Positions 44,691 to 53,700 of a stretch of 64,000 bases of DNA are shown here, in pieces. The first letter of the stretch is position 1; every line of letters begins with the position of its first letter. The stretch is from Bacillota bacterium (GTDB lineage: Bacteria; Bacillota; Clostridia; Christensenellales; SZUA-584): assembly GCA_023436115.1 (NCBI GenBank), contig JAEZKQ010000031.1:178328-242327 (forward strand), in the 5' to 3' direction. The position numbers were made by a program, and so were the translations under genes. The notes below the pieces were generated by a model that ran no database searches, was not told the origin of the DNA, and saw nothing but the letters and a program-made list of their open reading frames with translations.

Positions 44691-45569
44691 TTAAGATCGC
44701 GGGCAAAAAACACGCAGTGCAGATGGTTTGATATATAATCTTGATGGCGTTTGTCCATAGACTTCGCCGTCAACATTAAAGCGCTGTAGGGTATCACATG
44801 CTATGGTTATTTCACTGCATGTCAACTGTTCTGCCCAAGCTATATTATCGATCTGTCCTTTTTTTAGCTTTGGCAGTTCAAAAAGAATCCGCCATCTTGG
44901 GACTTTATTAATTATTAAAATATTAAATAGCCCATCATTAACGCTGGACTGTGGAGCGACATTAAGACCTCCGCCATAGCATTGCCCGTTTGCCACGGCA
45001 ATGAGCAGTACGGTTTTACGAATTGTTTTCCCGTTGACAGTAATATCAATAGTAATGTTTTTATACCTGAATATCGACATAATGATACCCAGCAAATAAG
45101 CAAAACCACCCGTGAAGAGACGCCGCACCTTTTCAGTATTATAGATAACCTCTACATCAAAACCGGTACCCGCGACATTGAGAAAAGGCCTGTCGTCACC
45201 AAGAAAACCGATATCAACATATTTGCTATAGCCGTCCAATATCGTATCCAGCGCTTGGACAGCATCCTTGGAGATGTTGACGGCCTGGCGAAAATCATTA
45301 CCGGTCCCTGCAGGGATAATGCCCAGTGTTTCGTGTGTACCCTGTAATTCGCCAGCGATCTCTAAAAGAGTTCCATCTCCGCCGACAGAAATAATCCCCT
45401 GATATCCTTTACCCACAGCCTCCCGTGCCAAAGTTACGGCATGTTGTTTGTACTGAGTTTCATCAATCAAGTATTCAATATTTCGCTCTTTTAAATGTTG
45501 CTCAACAGCCTGCATCGCTTTATATGACCGGCCGGCACCTGCGGTAGGATTGAAAATGATGTAATACAT
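44691..45569 (-). CDS. Diacylglycerol kinase family lipid kinase
   Basis: A 292-residue DagK/YegS-type kinase. The N-terminal catalytic domain has FNPTAGAGRSYK (residues about 5-16) and the nucleotide loop SVGGDGTLLEIAG (about 61-73); GTGNDFRQAV follows. The C-terminal beta-sandwich is present up to FNVDGEVYGQ. It probably phosphorylates diacylglycerol to phosphatidic acid, recycling lipid freed during wall-polymer synthesis. It has no membrane span, consistent with the soluble DgkB type. Confidence 0.9.
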   Translation of the reverse strand: MYYIIFNPTAGAGRSYKAMQAVEQHLKERNIEYLIDETQYKQHAVTLAREAVGKGYQGIISVGGDGTLLEIAGELQGTHETLGIIPAGTGNDFRQAVNISKDAVQALDTILDGYSKYVDIGFLGDDRPFLNVAGTGFDVEVIYNTEKVRRLFTGGFAYLLGIIMSIFRYKNITIDITVNGKTIRKTVLLIAVANGQCYGGGLNVAPQSSVNDGLFNILIINKVPRWRILFELPKLKKGQIDNIAWAEQLTCSEITIACDTLQRFNVDGEVYGQTPSRLYIKPSALRVFCPRS

Positions 45570-45738
45570 GTGTGCTCCAAAAGAATTAATATAGATATTT
45601 TACTAGAACAAACCGTATTTGTATAGATACAATCTATAATGTGACTTTGCTACTGTCCTTTTATCCGGTATCCATGTATGATGAGATAAAAGACTTGCGG
45701 CTGAATTTTGGGGTATACTTGATAAAAGGAGGATAGTT

Positions 45739-46422
45739 ATGTCTGTTGCCGATTTAGGAGGAGCTTTTCTGGTAGGACTCACAGCTTTCTTTTCTCCCTG
45801 CATACTGCCTGTCATTCCGGTATTTCTATCAACATTGGTCGGCGGAATTGCAGAACATAGTCAATCGGTCAAGATTGGCCGGGTACAGCTATATACATTA
45901 CCAATATTGCGTGTGACGGCATTTGCACTGGGTGTGGCAATTACGTTTGCGATATTGGGTCTTGCTTTCGGCGCGTTAGGTCAATTCATCAATTCGCTTT
46001 GGTTTATGCTCGTTTGCAGCGTCATTGTGATTATATTCGGTGTTTATCAAACAGGCGCCTTTCAGATACCGTTTCTTATGCGGGAAAAGCGTTTTGAATT
46101 AAAACCAAGGAAAGGAATGATAGGCGCATTTATATTGGGCTTTACCTACAGCTTTGGTTGGACGCCATGCGTGGGATTATCACTGGGCAGTTTACTGTTG
46201 TATGTGACGCCGCAGGGGATATTGGTAGCAGTGGTGACGCTGCTGGTCTATTCATTGGGGTTTGTGATACCGTTTTTTATAGCCGCAGTATTTTCAGATA
46301 TTCTGGTGAGTAAAATAAAAAGCATTTATAAACATATGAAGCTGATTAAGATCATAGGCGGCCTTATCATTGTGGCAATGGGCATGTACTTGCTTATCAC
46401 AACACTGATAAAAAACTTTTAG
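45739..46422 (+). CDS. ccdA: CcdA-type thiol-disulfide transporter
   Basis: A 227-residue, six-helix membrane protein that carries reducing equivalents from cytoplasmic thioredoxin to the outside. The two redox cysteines are in FFSPCILPVIPVF (helix 1) and GWTPCVGLSLGSL (helix 4). A GGAGG ribosome binding site precedes the ATG. It is followed 13 bases later by an exported thioredoxin-like lipoprotein, its natural electron acceptor. Confidence 0.94.
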   Translation: MSVADLGGAFLVGLTAFFSPCILPVIPVFLSTLVGGIAEHSQSVKIGRVQLYTLPILRVTAFALGVAITFAILGLAFGALGQFINSLWFMLVCSVIVIIFGVYQTGAFQIPFLMREKRFELKPRKGMIGAFILGFTYSFGWTPCVGLSLGSLLLYVTPQGILVAVVTLLVYSLGFVIPFFIAAVFSDILVSKIKSIYKHMKLIKIIGGLIIVAMGMYLLITTLIKNF

Positions 46423-46435
46423 AAGGAGATTGAAA

Positions 46436-47029
46436 ATGAAAAAAGTGCTTAATATAACGGTTATGATTCTGCTTGTGTTAGCATTGGCAGCATGTCAGAA
46501 CCAGCCGGACACCAAACCGGATGCAAATGGGACTCCTGATAATACGACAGTTGAACACACCGCAGCACCAGAAAGTTCGCAAAAGCAGGAGACCGAAACC
46601 GAAAATGCGGCTTATGAATTTGAATTTGAGGACTTAGACGGTAATGTTCATAAGCTGTCAGATTATGAAGGTAAGCCGATTTACTTAAGGGTGTGGACAT
46701 CATGGTGCGGTGTCTGTACATCGTCGTTAGAAAGCTTGGATACACTGACTGCCCAATCCAAAGACTTTACTGTGCTCAGTGTGGTAATGCCGTCAATGGA
46801 TGGAGAAATGAGCCGCGAAGATTTTACCAAGTGGTATAACGAATTCGGCTATGAAAATCTCGTTGTGCTGTTTGATGATGCGGGGCAGCTCGTCCGTGAC
46901 TTTGGTATTAACGCATACCCGACGCAGATTATGTTCGATGCGCAAGGACGTGTTGTATACGGCGCGATAGGGCTGATGTCTGAAGATATGATAAACGACA
47001 CAATGCAAAAAATAACAGACCAAACATAA
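46436..47029 (+). CDS. TlpA/ResA-like thioredoxin lipoprotein
   Basis: A 197-residue exported lipoprotein with LALAAC as lipobox (about residues 12-17), an Asp/Thr/Glu-rich linker, and a thioredoxin-fold domain (about 60-195). The redox motif is WTSWCGVCTSS (C-G-V-C), and the cis-proline region is AYPTQIMF. It should receive electrons from CcdA and reduce disulfides outside the membrane, for example in spore maturation or redox enzymes. GAAGGAG seven bases before the ATG at 46436 fixes the start. Confidence 0.92.
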   Translation: MKKVLNITVMILLVLALAACQNQPDTKPDANGTPDNTTVEHTAAPESSQKQETETENAAYEFEFEDLDGNVHKLSDYEGKPIYLRVWTSWCGVCTSSLESLDTLTAQSKDFTVLSVVMPSMDGEMSREDFTKWYNEFGYENLVVLFDDAGQLVRDFGINAYPTQIMFDAQGRVVYGAIGLMSEDMINDTMQKITDQT

Positions 47030-47041
47030 AGCGACATATCC

Positions 47042-47070
47042 TTGTGACGGACGGATCACAATGTTATAAT
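47042..47070 (+). promoter_or_regulatory. mltG promoter
   Basis: TTGTGA (47042-47047), 17 bases, TATAAT (47065-47070). It lies 29 bases before the mltG start, so mltG can be transcribed independently of ccdA-tlpA. Confidence 0.65.
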
Positions 47071-47098
47071 AGCTTAAAAAGCAGGAGGGGGAACAGTC

Positions 47099-48064
47099 AT
47101 GAAACAGGCGGTTGTTTTTTTAATAATATGCGTAAGTTTGGTTTTTTCCGCCTGCGCTACGCCGGTATCCGCTGATACACAAGTGACTCATACACCGTTG
47201 CAAACGCAGACCATGAGGCCGTCTCAGTCAACGGTTCCTGATTTGATTGCAACCACACCTCCAGATGAACCGACCCATCCGACAGCTGCTGACGAGCTGC
47301 AGACGGATGTCACGAAAACGATCATTGTCAAAGAGGCGGATACATTGGAGAAGGAAATCATTCCGCGTCTTTGCAATGTATTTTCGCTTTCAGAGCAGCA
47401 GGTTAAGGATGTGCTTGCCACGGCCAAAAGTGATTTGATATCCGATAGCTTGTCGGGTTTTCGACGTATGGAGGGGATCATCATTCCCGGGAGCTATCAG
47501 ATAAACGGTGAGACACTCGAGGATTATGTCAATATATGGATAAGTCAGGCTGAGCAGCGGTATGCGGCCATATCTGCCATGAGCACCTCGACCAACGATC
47601 TGAAGCCAAACGAGCAGCTTGCACTGGCATCCATTGTCGAGTGGGAATGTATCGGCGATGAGTTTGAGCCACAGGCAGCAGCCGTTTTTTTAAACCGGAT
47701 TAGCGAGGGCGACAAGCTTAGAAGCTGTGTGACGGTTGAATATGCGCTGGGCTATCAGCGGCCATATCTCACAAGCGAAGATATCAAAGTCAAGAGCGAT
47801 TATAACACATATCAGGTACGCGGTTTACCGCCGGGCCCGATATGCGCGCTGGATGATGAAAGCCTGGCCGCAGCCATTGGTAAGCCTGTGGATGAAGACC
47901 TATACTTTTTCTTCTATGATTATGTGCAGGACACCATGTATTTCTTTAATGACTATGATTCATTCAAGCAGGCTGGTAAGGAATCGGCAGCGAAGTTTAA
48001 AGACGCATTTGATTTTGACAAGTATGATATTGTAGAAAAACGTCAGGTATTTTGTAATAATTGA
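47099..48064 (+). CDS. mltG: MltG/YceG-type endolytic transglycosylase
   Basis: A 321-residue exported protein with FSAC as a likely lipobox (about residues 16-19), a Thr/Pro-rich linker, and a C-terminal YceG catalytic domain. The probable catalytic glutamate is in LASIVEWECIGDEFEPQAAAVFLNR (about residue 183); SDYNTYQVRGLPPGPICALDDES is the family's second landmark. It cuts nascent glycan strands. The usual N-terminal LysM-like part is reduced. It has its own promoter and GGAGGGGG ribosome binding site. Confidence 0.9.
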   Translation: MKQAVVFLIICVSLVFSACATPVSADTQVTHTPLQTQTMRPSQSTVPDLIATTPPDEPTHPTAADELQTDVTKTIIVKEADTLEKEIIPRLCNVFSLSEQQVKDVLATAKSDLISDSLSGFRRMEGIIIPGSYQINGETLEDYVNIWISQAEQRYAAISAMSTSTNDLKPNEQLALASIVEWECIGDEFEPQAAAVFLNRISEGDKLRSCVTVEYALGYQRPYLTSEDIKVKSDYNTYQVRGLPPGPICALDDESLAAAIGKPVDEDLYFFFYDYVQDTMYFFNDYDSFKQAGKESAAKFKDAFDFDKYDIVEKRQVFCNN

Positions 48065-48109
48065 CAAATAAAATTTTACAGTTCGTTCTTATATTCATGT
48101 GGAATTAAG

Positions 48110-48138
48110 TTGACGCATGAAGTATTTTTTGATACGAT
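48110..48138 (+). promoter_or_regulatory. purA promoter
   Basis: TTGACG (48110-48115), 17 bases, TACGAT (48133-48138). The expected transcript would start near 48145, just before a stem (AAGCGGG 48151-48157 with CCCGCTT 48170-48176, GAAA-capped inner part) followed by TTTTAT. That hairpin would be at the very 5' end of the purA message. Confidence 0.5.
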
Positions 48139-48206
48139 AGCGTAGGACTTAAGCGGGGAAGCGAAAGCGCCCGCTTTTATCATCTTTAGATATCAGGAGT
48201 GAGCAG

Positions 48207-49490
48207 ATGCCGGGCATTTCAGTTTTTGGTGCACAGTGGGGAGACGAGGGTAAAGGACGTTTTGTTGACTATCTGGCCAGCGAGGCCGATATGGTTGTCC
48301 GCTATCAGGGCGGAAACAACGCCGGCCATACCATCATTGTAGACGGCGTGAAGTATACGCTGCATCTGATTCCCGCAGGTTCGCTGCATGAAGGCAAGCT
48401 TTGCATAATCGGCAACGGCGTGGTGGTTGATCCGGGCGGCCTCATTGAAGAGATGGATATGCTTCAAAAACAGGGGCTCTCACTGGATAACCTAAAAATC
48501 TCCGACAGAGCCCATATGGTGATGCCTTATCATAAGCTGCTCGACGGCCTCAGTGAGGACGGCGCGGGTGATGCGCAGATCGGTACGACAAAAAGGGGCA
48601 TCGGGCCATGCTATACTGATAAAGCCGCGCGTTGTGGTTTAAGAATGTGCGATCTTTTATCGGACAGCTTTTCGGAAAAGCTGCGCAAGGTGTTGGATCA
48701 GAAGAATGAAATTATCACCAAGATATACGGCCAGGCTGCAATGGACTATGACACCATTTTAAAGGCTTTCATGGGTTATAAGGAACGGTTAAAGCCATAC
48801 ATCTGCGACACCATAAGCCTTTGTCATGAGCACTACGCCAAGGGAAGCAAAATGCTGTTTGAAGGCGCGCAGGGCATGCTGTTGGATATCGATTTTGGGA
48901 CCTACCCGTTTGTGACGTCTTCGCATCCTATTTCGGGCGGCGTAAGCGTGGGTACGGGTCTTCCCCCTGCGGTATTGAATGAGGTTGTTGGCGTGGTCAA
49001 ATCGTATACGACGCGTGTGGGCAAGGGCCCGTTTGTGACCGAGCTGTTTGATGAGACGGGAGAAAGAATACGCGAGAAAGGCCACGAATATGGCGCGACG
49101 ACGGGACGGCCGCGGCGCTGTGGCTGGCTCGATCTTGTTATCGTCGGTTTTTCGGTACGTGTAAGCGGAATTACGTCAATCGCATTGTCCAGAATGGATA
49201 CTTTGGGCGGTTTTGACAAGGTACGTATTTGCGTGGGTTACGAGATCGATGGAAAAGTTACAAAAGACTATCCGGCCTCTTTAGACGATCTCGCCAAGGC
49301 AAAGCCCATTTATAAGGACTTTGAAGGCTGGAGCGATGATATTTCGCATGTCAGAAGCTACGACGAGCTGCCCAAGGCAGCCAGAGAATATATTGAGTTT
49401 ATCGAAAGCGAAACGGGTACGCCGGTTGGCATGATTGGCGTGGGCCCTGAGCGCAGCGAATGTATCGTCCGGCAAACATACTTTGAATAG
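48207..49490 (+). CDS. purA: Adenylosuccinate synthetase
   Basis: The 427-residue GTP-dependent enzyme that makes adenylosuccinate from IMP and aspartate, the first step to AMP. QWGDEGKGRFVDYL (about residues 11-24) is the GTP loop; GGNNAGHTI gives the catalytic His. It continues to the C-terminal PVGMIGVGPERSE. An AGGAG ribosome binding site precedes the ATG. It shares the strand with the SRP RNA and hpf but ends before a separate RNA gene. Confidence 0.98.
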   Translation: MPGISVFGAQWGDEGKGRFVDYLASEADMVVRYQGGNNAGHTIIVDGVKYTLHLIPAGSLHEGKLCIIGNGVVVDPGGLIEEMDMLQKQGLSLDNLKISDRAHMVMPYHKLLDGLSEDGAGDAQIGTTKRGIGPCYTDKAARCGLRMCDLLSDSFSEKLRKVLDQKNEIITKIYGQAAMDYDTILKAFMGYKERLKPYICDTISLCHEHYAKGSKMLFEGAQGMLLDIDFGTYPFVTSSHPISGGVSVGTGLPPAVLNEVVGVVKSYTTRVGKGPFVTELFDETGERIREKGHEYGATTGRPRRCGWLDLVIVGFSVRVSGITSIALSRMDTLGGFDKVRICVGYEIDGKVTKDYPASLDDLAKAKPIYKDFEGWSDDISHVRSYDELPKAAREYIEFIESETGTPVGMIGVGPERSECIVRQTYFE

Positions 49491-49529
49491 GAAGCCGGAA
49501 TAAATAACAATAATAGAACTAATAAGTTT

Positions 49530-49797
49530 GCCGTGCCAGACGGGGAGCTAGCGGTGCCCTGAACCTGCAATCCGCTACAGCAGGGTTTGATCCCCGGTTT
49601 GAGGCACGATATTGTAAGGTATGGAAGCGGTAAGGGGCGTTGACGAGTGGGCCCCGTGCAACGGACACCCGTGAACCCTGTCAGGCCCTGACGGGAGCAG
49701 CAGTAAGCGGATCTGCCCGTGTGCCTCGGATCAGTCTGCTCCGAGCAACCTACCGTTATACCTCTTGTAATGTCGTGTCGATTTCCGGGTGCACGGC
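49530..49797 (+). ncRNA. ffs: Signal recognition particle RNA, large (6S-like) type
   Basis: About 268 bases. The 5' end GCCGTGCC (49530-49537) pairs with GGGTGCACGGC (49787-49797), then T4. The Alu-like domain includes GGTGCCCTGAACCTGCAATC near 49553. The S domain has the strongly conserved GTCAGG (49680-49685) and AGCAGC (49697-49702) sides of helix 8. The tetraloop between them is TGAC, closed by CCC/GGG, in place of the common GGAA. The RNA binds Ffh to direct membrane insertion. Confidence 0.93.
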
Positions 49798-50015
49798 TTT
49801 TAATTTACTCAAAAACGCATTTTCGTTTCAAAATTAAGGACAAACTATGTCCAAAATGTATCATTTTAAAAACAGCAAGGAAAAATAAACAGCGCCGCAG
49901 AATACTAATTAATATAAGCTGTTGTTTATGAGTACCCAAATGGAGGTAAAATAATAGTAAGCATTTATCCCAAAAAGGTTGGGATATATTAACACATAGA
50001 AAGGGGGGCAGAATT

Positions 50016-50537
50016 ATGCGCGTCAGCATAGCGGGAAAGGGCATGGAAGTGTCCGATTATTTAAAGGATCTCGTCACAAAAAAGGTGTCCAAACTTCAGA
50101 AGTATTTTGACGAGGACACCGAGGCGCACATAACCATGTCGATTCAAAAATCGAGACATATTGTGGAGGTGACCATTCCTTTCGATGGGATCGTCCTCCG
50201 TGGCGAGGAAGCAACGGGGGATATGTACGCGTCTGTGGACGGCGTAATCAAAAAGCTGGAAAAACAGATTCACAAGCACCGTACGGCTCTTAAAAAGCGC
50301 CTGCATGAAGGGGCATTTTCCGCGGATGATTTAGACTACGCGGATGAAAAGATGCCTGTGGTTGTGAGAACCAAAAGGTTCGTCGTCAAGCCTATGGATA
50401 TTGAGGAAGCGAAAATGCAGATGGAGCTTTTGGGCCATCAGTTCTTCGTGTTCCGCAATGCCATAACAAATGAGATCAATGTGCTTTATCAGCGGCACGA
50501 CGGGGACTTAGGCCTCATCGAACCGGACGGTGTCTAA
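50016..50537 (+). CDS. hpf: Ribosome hibernation-promoting factor, long form
   Basis: A 173-residue protein. The N-terminal domain (about 1-100, MRVSIAGKGMEVSDYLKDLV) binds the 30S decoding region. The C-terminal domain (about 118-172, VVVRTKRFVVKPMDIEEA and FFVFRNAITNEINVLYQRHDGDLGLIEP) drives 100S ribosome dimers. An AAAGGGGGG ribosome binding site precedes the ATG. The 215-base gap before it (49801-50015) is AT-rich and contains a small hairpin, ATCCCAA/TTGGGAT near 49967-49985. Confidence 0.96.
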   Translation: MRVSIAGKGMEVSDYLKDLVTKKVSKLQKYFDEDTEAHITMSIQKSRHIVEVTIPFDGIVLRGEEATGDMYASVDGVIKKLEKQIHKHRTALKKRLHEGAFSADDLDYADEKMPVVVRTKRFVVKPMDIEEAKMQMELLGHQFFVFRNAITNEINVLYQRHDGDLGLIEPDGV

Positions 50538-50550
50538 GAGGATATAATTA

Positions 50551-50572
50551 AAGGCGGGGGAAACCTCGCCTT
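50551..50572 (+). terminator. Terminator of hpf
   Basis: AAGGCGGGG (50551-50559) and CCTCGCCTT (50564-50572) form a stem with a GAAA loop and one G-U pair, followed by TTTT. It is a strong intrinsic terminator. Confidence 0.88.
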
Positions 50573-50592
50573 TTTTGTTCGCATTAAAAAAG

Positions 50593-50623
50593 TTATCCAC
50601 ATGACGAACTCCGTTGTGGATAA
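50593..50623. promoter_or_regulatory. Inverted pair of perfect DnaA boxes
   Basis: TTATCCACA (50593-50601) and TGTGGATAA (50615-50623) are both perfect DnaA boxes facing each other, with 13 bases between. They lie in the intergenic space between converging hpf and purL, about 15 kb from dnaA, far from any promoter I can see. Confidence 0.7.
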
Positions 50624-50726
50624 ATCAATTCTAAAAGAAAGAGAATCAGAAATGCCCGTTGCAGGGCATTTTATAAAAGGTATTCTTAAGGGATGAATTC
50701 CTTAAGCGTTTATTTTAGACAGCCGG

Positions 50727-53700
50727 CTATAAGAAATATTTCACGCCGCTTTCGAATATGCGCTGATCCTTTTCTCCAGGCACATTTTTAAGTGTGTGAG
50801 CGGTGTAGCGCTCGCTGTGCCCCATTTTGCCAAAAACGCGTCCGTCAGGAGAGAGCAACCCTTCCACCGCCAGCAGCGACCCGTTGGGATTGCCTTCTCC
50901 CATTGTGGGTTTACCCGCTTCGTCCACATACTGCGTGGCGATCTGCCCCGCGTCATACAGTGCCATGGCTTCCTCGGTCAGCGCCGCAAAACGCCCCTCG
51001 CCATGAGAAACGGCTATTGAATGAATATCACCCGGCTGGCAAAGCGAGAGCCAAGGCGAAGCGTTGGATGCAATGCGCGTGCGCACGACCTTAGAAACAT
51101 GCCGTCCGATGTGGTTAAACGTGAGCGTCGGGCTGCCGGGGTGCATATCGCGTATCTCACCATATGGCACAAGACCCAGCTTAATAAGCGCCTGGAAACC
51201 GTTACAGATACCTAAAATCAAACCATCACGGCTAAGAAGACTTTCCACCGCCGCTTTCACGCGCGGTTCACGGAAAAGCGCCGCAATGAACTTGCCCGAA
51301 CCGTCCGGTTCGTCTGCACCTGAGAAGCCGCCAGGGAACATGAGTATCTGGCTGGCGTTGATGCGCTTTGCCAGCTCGGCCATGCTGTATTCGATATCCG
51401 AGGCCGACAGGTTGCGGATAACGAAAGTTTCAGCAGTGCCGCCTGCACGGTTAAATGCAGCAGCCGAATCATATTCGCAGTTAGTGCCCGGAAAAACAGG
51501 GATGATGACCCGCGGCTTTCCACGCTCTCCGGTATAGATGTGGATAGATTGCGCGGTATAAAGCTTGTCCGGCACTTGGCCTTGCGCCTGAGCGGTGATC
51601 GGAAAGACGCCCTTTAGGGGCTCTTCATAAGCGGCATGCAAATCGCTAAGCGAAACGGATTCTTTGCCTACCGATATACGGCTTCCGCCTGTTTGTCCGA
51701 GGAGTTCAAAATCAAGACCGTCACCTTCCAGTATGATATCGCCGTAATCTTTTTGTGTGAGTATTTTAAGGTCGCATTGGCTTAGGGATGCACCAATCCC
51801 GTTGCCTAAGGCCATCTTTGTAACTGCGGCCAGTACACCGCCCCGTTCCACCGCGCATGCCGCTGTGATCTTTCCGCTGCGGATGCCGCCTAAAACCTTA
51901 GCATAAACGTCTTTTATGCTGCTAAAGTCGGGCATACCGTCTGCGCCCCGTTTGACACGCGCGCGATAGATTTTACTGCCAGCGTTTTTGAATTCAGGAG
52001 AAACCACATATTGTGCATCTTGTGTGCACAGCGCGAACGACACGAGCGTCGGGGGAACGTGTATATCCTCGAATGTACCCGACATAGAATCCTTGCCGCC
52101 AATGGCCGGTGTGCCTAAGTTGCGCTGCGCCCACCATGCGCCCAGCAGCGCCGCAAGTGGTTTGCCCCAGCTGGCTTCACTGCGCATACGCTCAAAGTAT
52201 TCCTGAAATGTGAGCCACGCACGCGAAGCATCGCCGCCTGTGGCCGTTAGCTTGGCCAGTGAGAGCACAACGGAATAAACCGCGCCCAACAGCGGATTTC
52301 TTTCCATCAAATACGGATCAAAACCATACGAGAACAGTGTTGCCGTGTCGCATTCGCCATCTGCCGCGACTTTGGCGGCCATCGCCTGTATGGGCGTGGT
52401 TTGCTGTGCACCGCCTAAAGGCATTGTAACAGTGGATGCGCCGATCGTTGAGTCGAACATCTCGATGAGGCCTTTTTTGGAGCATATGTTGAGGTCACTC
52501 ATCATGGCAATGAGCCGTTCGGTCAGGCTGCCATCAAAGGGTTCGTCAAAAATATTAGCTGTATTTAAATCGGTCACATATGCATTGGCGGTTGCCGTTG
52601 CACCGTTTGTATTGAGAAACGCGCGGGAGATGGAGACAATAGGCTTGCCGCGCCAAAGCAGCTCCATGCGTCCAGCGTCTGTCACCTCAGCCACTTTCGA
52701 AGCGTGCAGATTCTCCTGTGCTGCCAAAGAGAGTACCGCGTCCAAATCTTTGGGGTCTATCACGACAGCCATACGTTCCTGGCTTTCGGAAATTGCCAGC
52801 TCAAGCCCGGATAGTCCCTCGTATTTTTTGCGTACCAGGTCGAGGTTCACACGTACACCATCGGAAAGCTCACCGATAGCGACGCAAACGCCGCCTGCAC
52901 CAAAGTCGTTGCAACGTTTGATACGACGGGAAAATTCACTGTTTCTAAATAGCCGCTGCAGCTTGCGCTCGGTCAAAGGATTACCTTTTTGCACCTCCGC
53001 GCCGCAAACATCGATCGACTGTGTGTCGTGCGCCTTGGATGAACCCGTCGCACCGCCGCAGCCGTCTCTTCCGGTGGCGCCGCCCAGAAGCAATATATAA
53101 TCGCCGGGCTGCGGTGTTTGGCGCACCACGTTTTCCACAGGCGCCGTTCCCACGACTGCGCCGATTTCCATGCGTTTGGCCTTATATCCCGGGTGATAAA
53201 TCTCATCCACCAGACCCGTTGCCAAACCAATCTGGTTGCCGTATGAGGAATAGCCTTCGGCCGCACCGCGGCTTATTTTTCTTTGCGGCAGCTTGCCAGG
53301 CATCGTATCGCTGATACGCTCACGCGGATCACCGCTGCCTGTAACGCGCATCGCGTGATACACATATGAACGGCCCGACAGCGGATCGCGTATCGCTCCG
53401 CCAAGACATGTAGCTGCGCCGCCATACGGCTCGATTTCAGTGGGGTGGTTATGTGTCTCGTTTTTAAACATGATCAGGTAATCACGCGGCTGTCCGTCGA
53501 TGGTGACCTTCTGGCGTATTGAGCAAGCATTGATTTCGTCCGATTCATCGAAATCTGTCATAAGCCCTTGTTTCTTGGCTTCTTTGGCATAAAGCGTGGC
53601 TAAGTCCATGAGACAGATATCTTTTTGCTTGTCACCGTAAACAGCTTTGCGTGCTTTTAAGTATTCATTATAAATATCATTGGCCAAAGAAGCGGTTTCG

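Noticed and set aside
49640..49931. Small rightward reading frames over 49.6-49.9 kb
   Set aside because: The region is the SRP RNA gene; its conserved structure explains the sequence.
52345..53100. A 251-codon rightward frame inside purL
   Set aside because: purL is intact and continuous on the other strand; the long antisense frame is a by-product of its codon usage.
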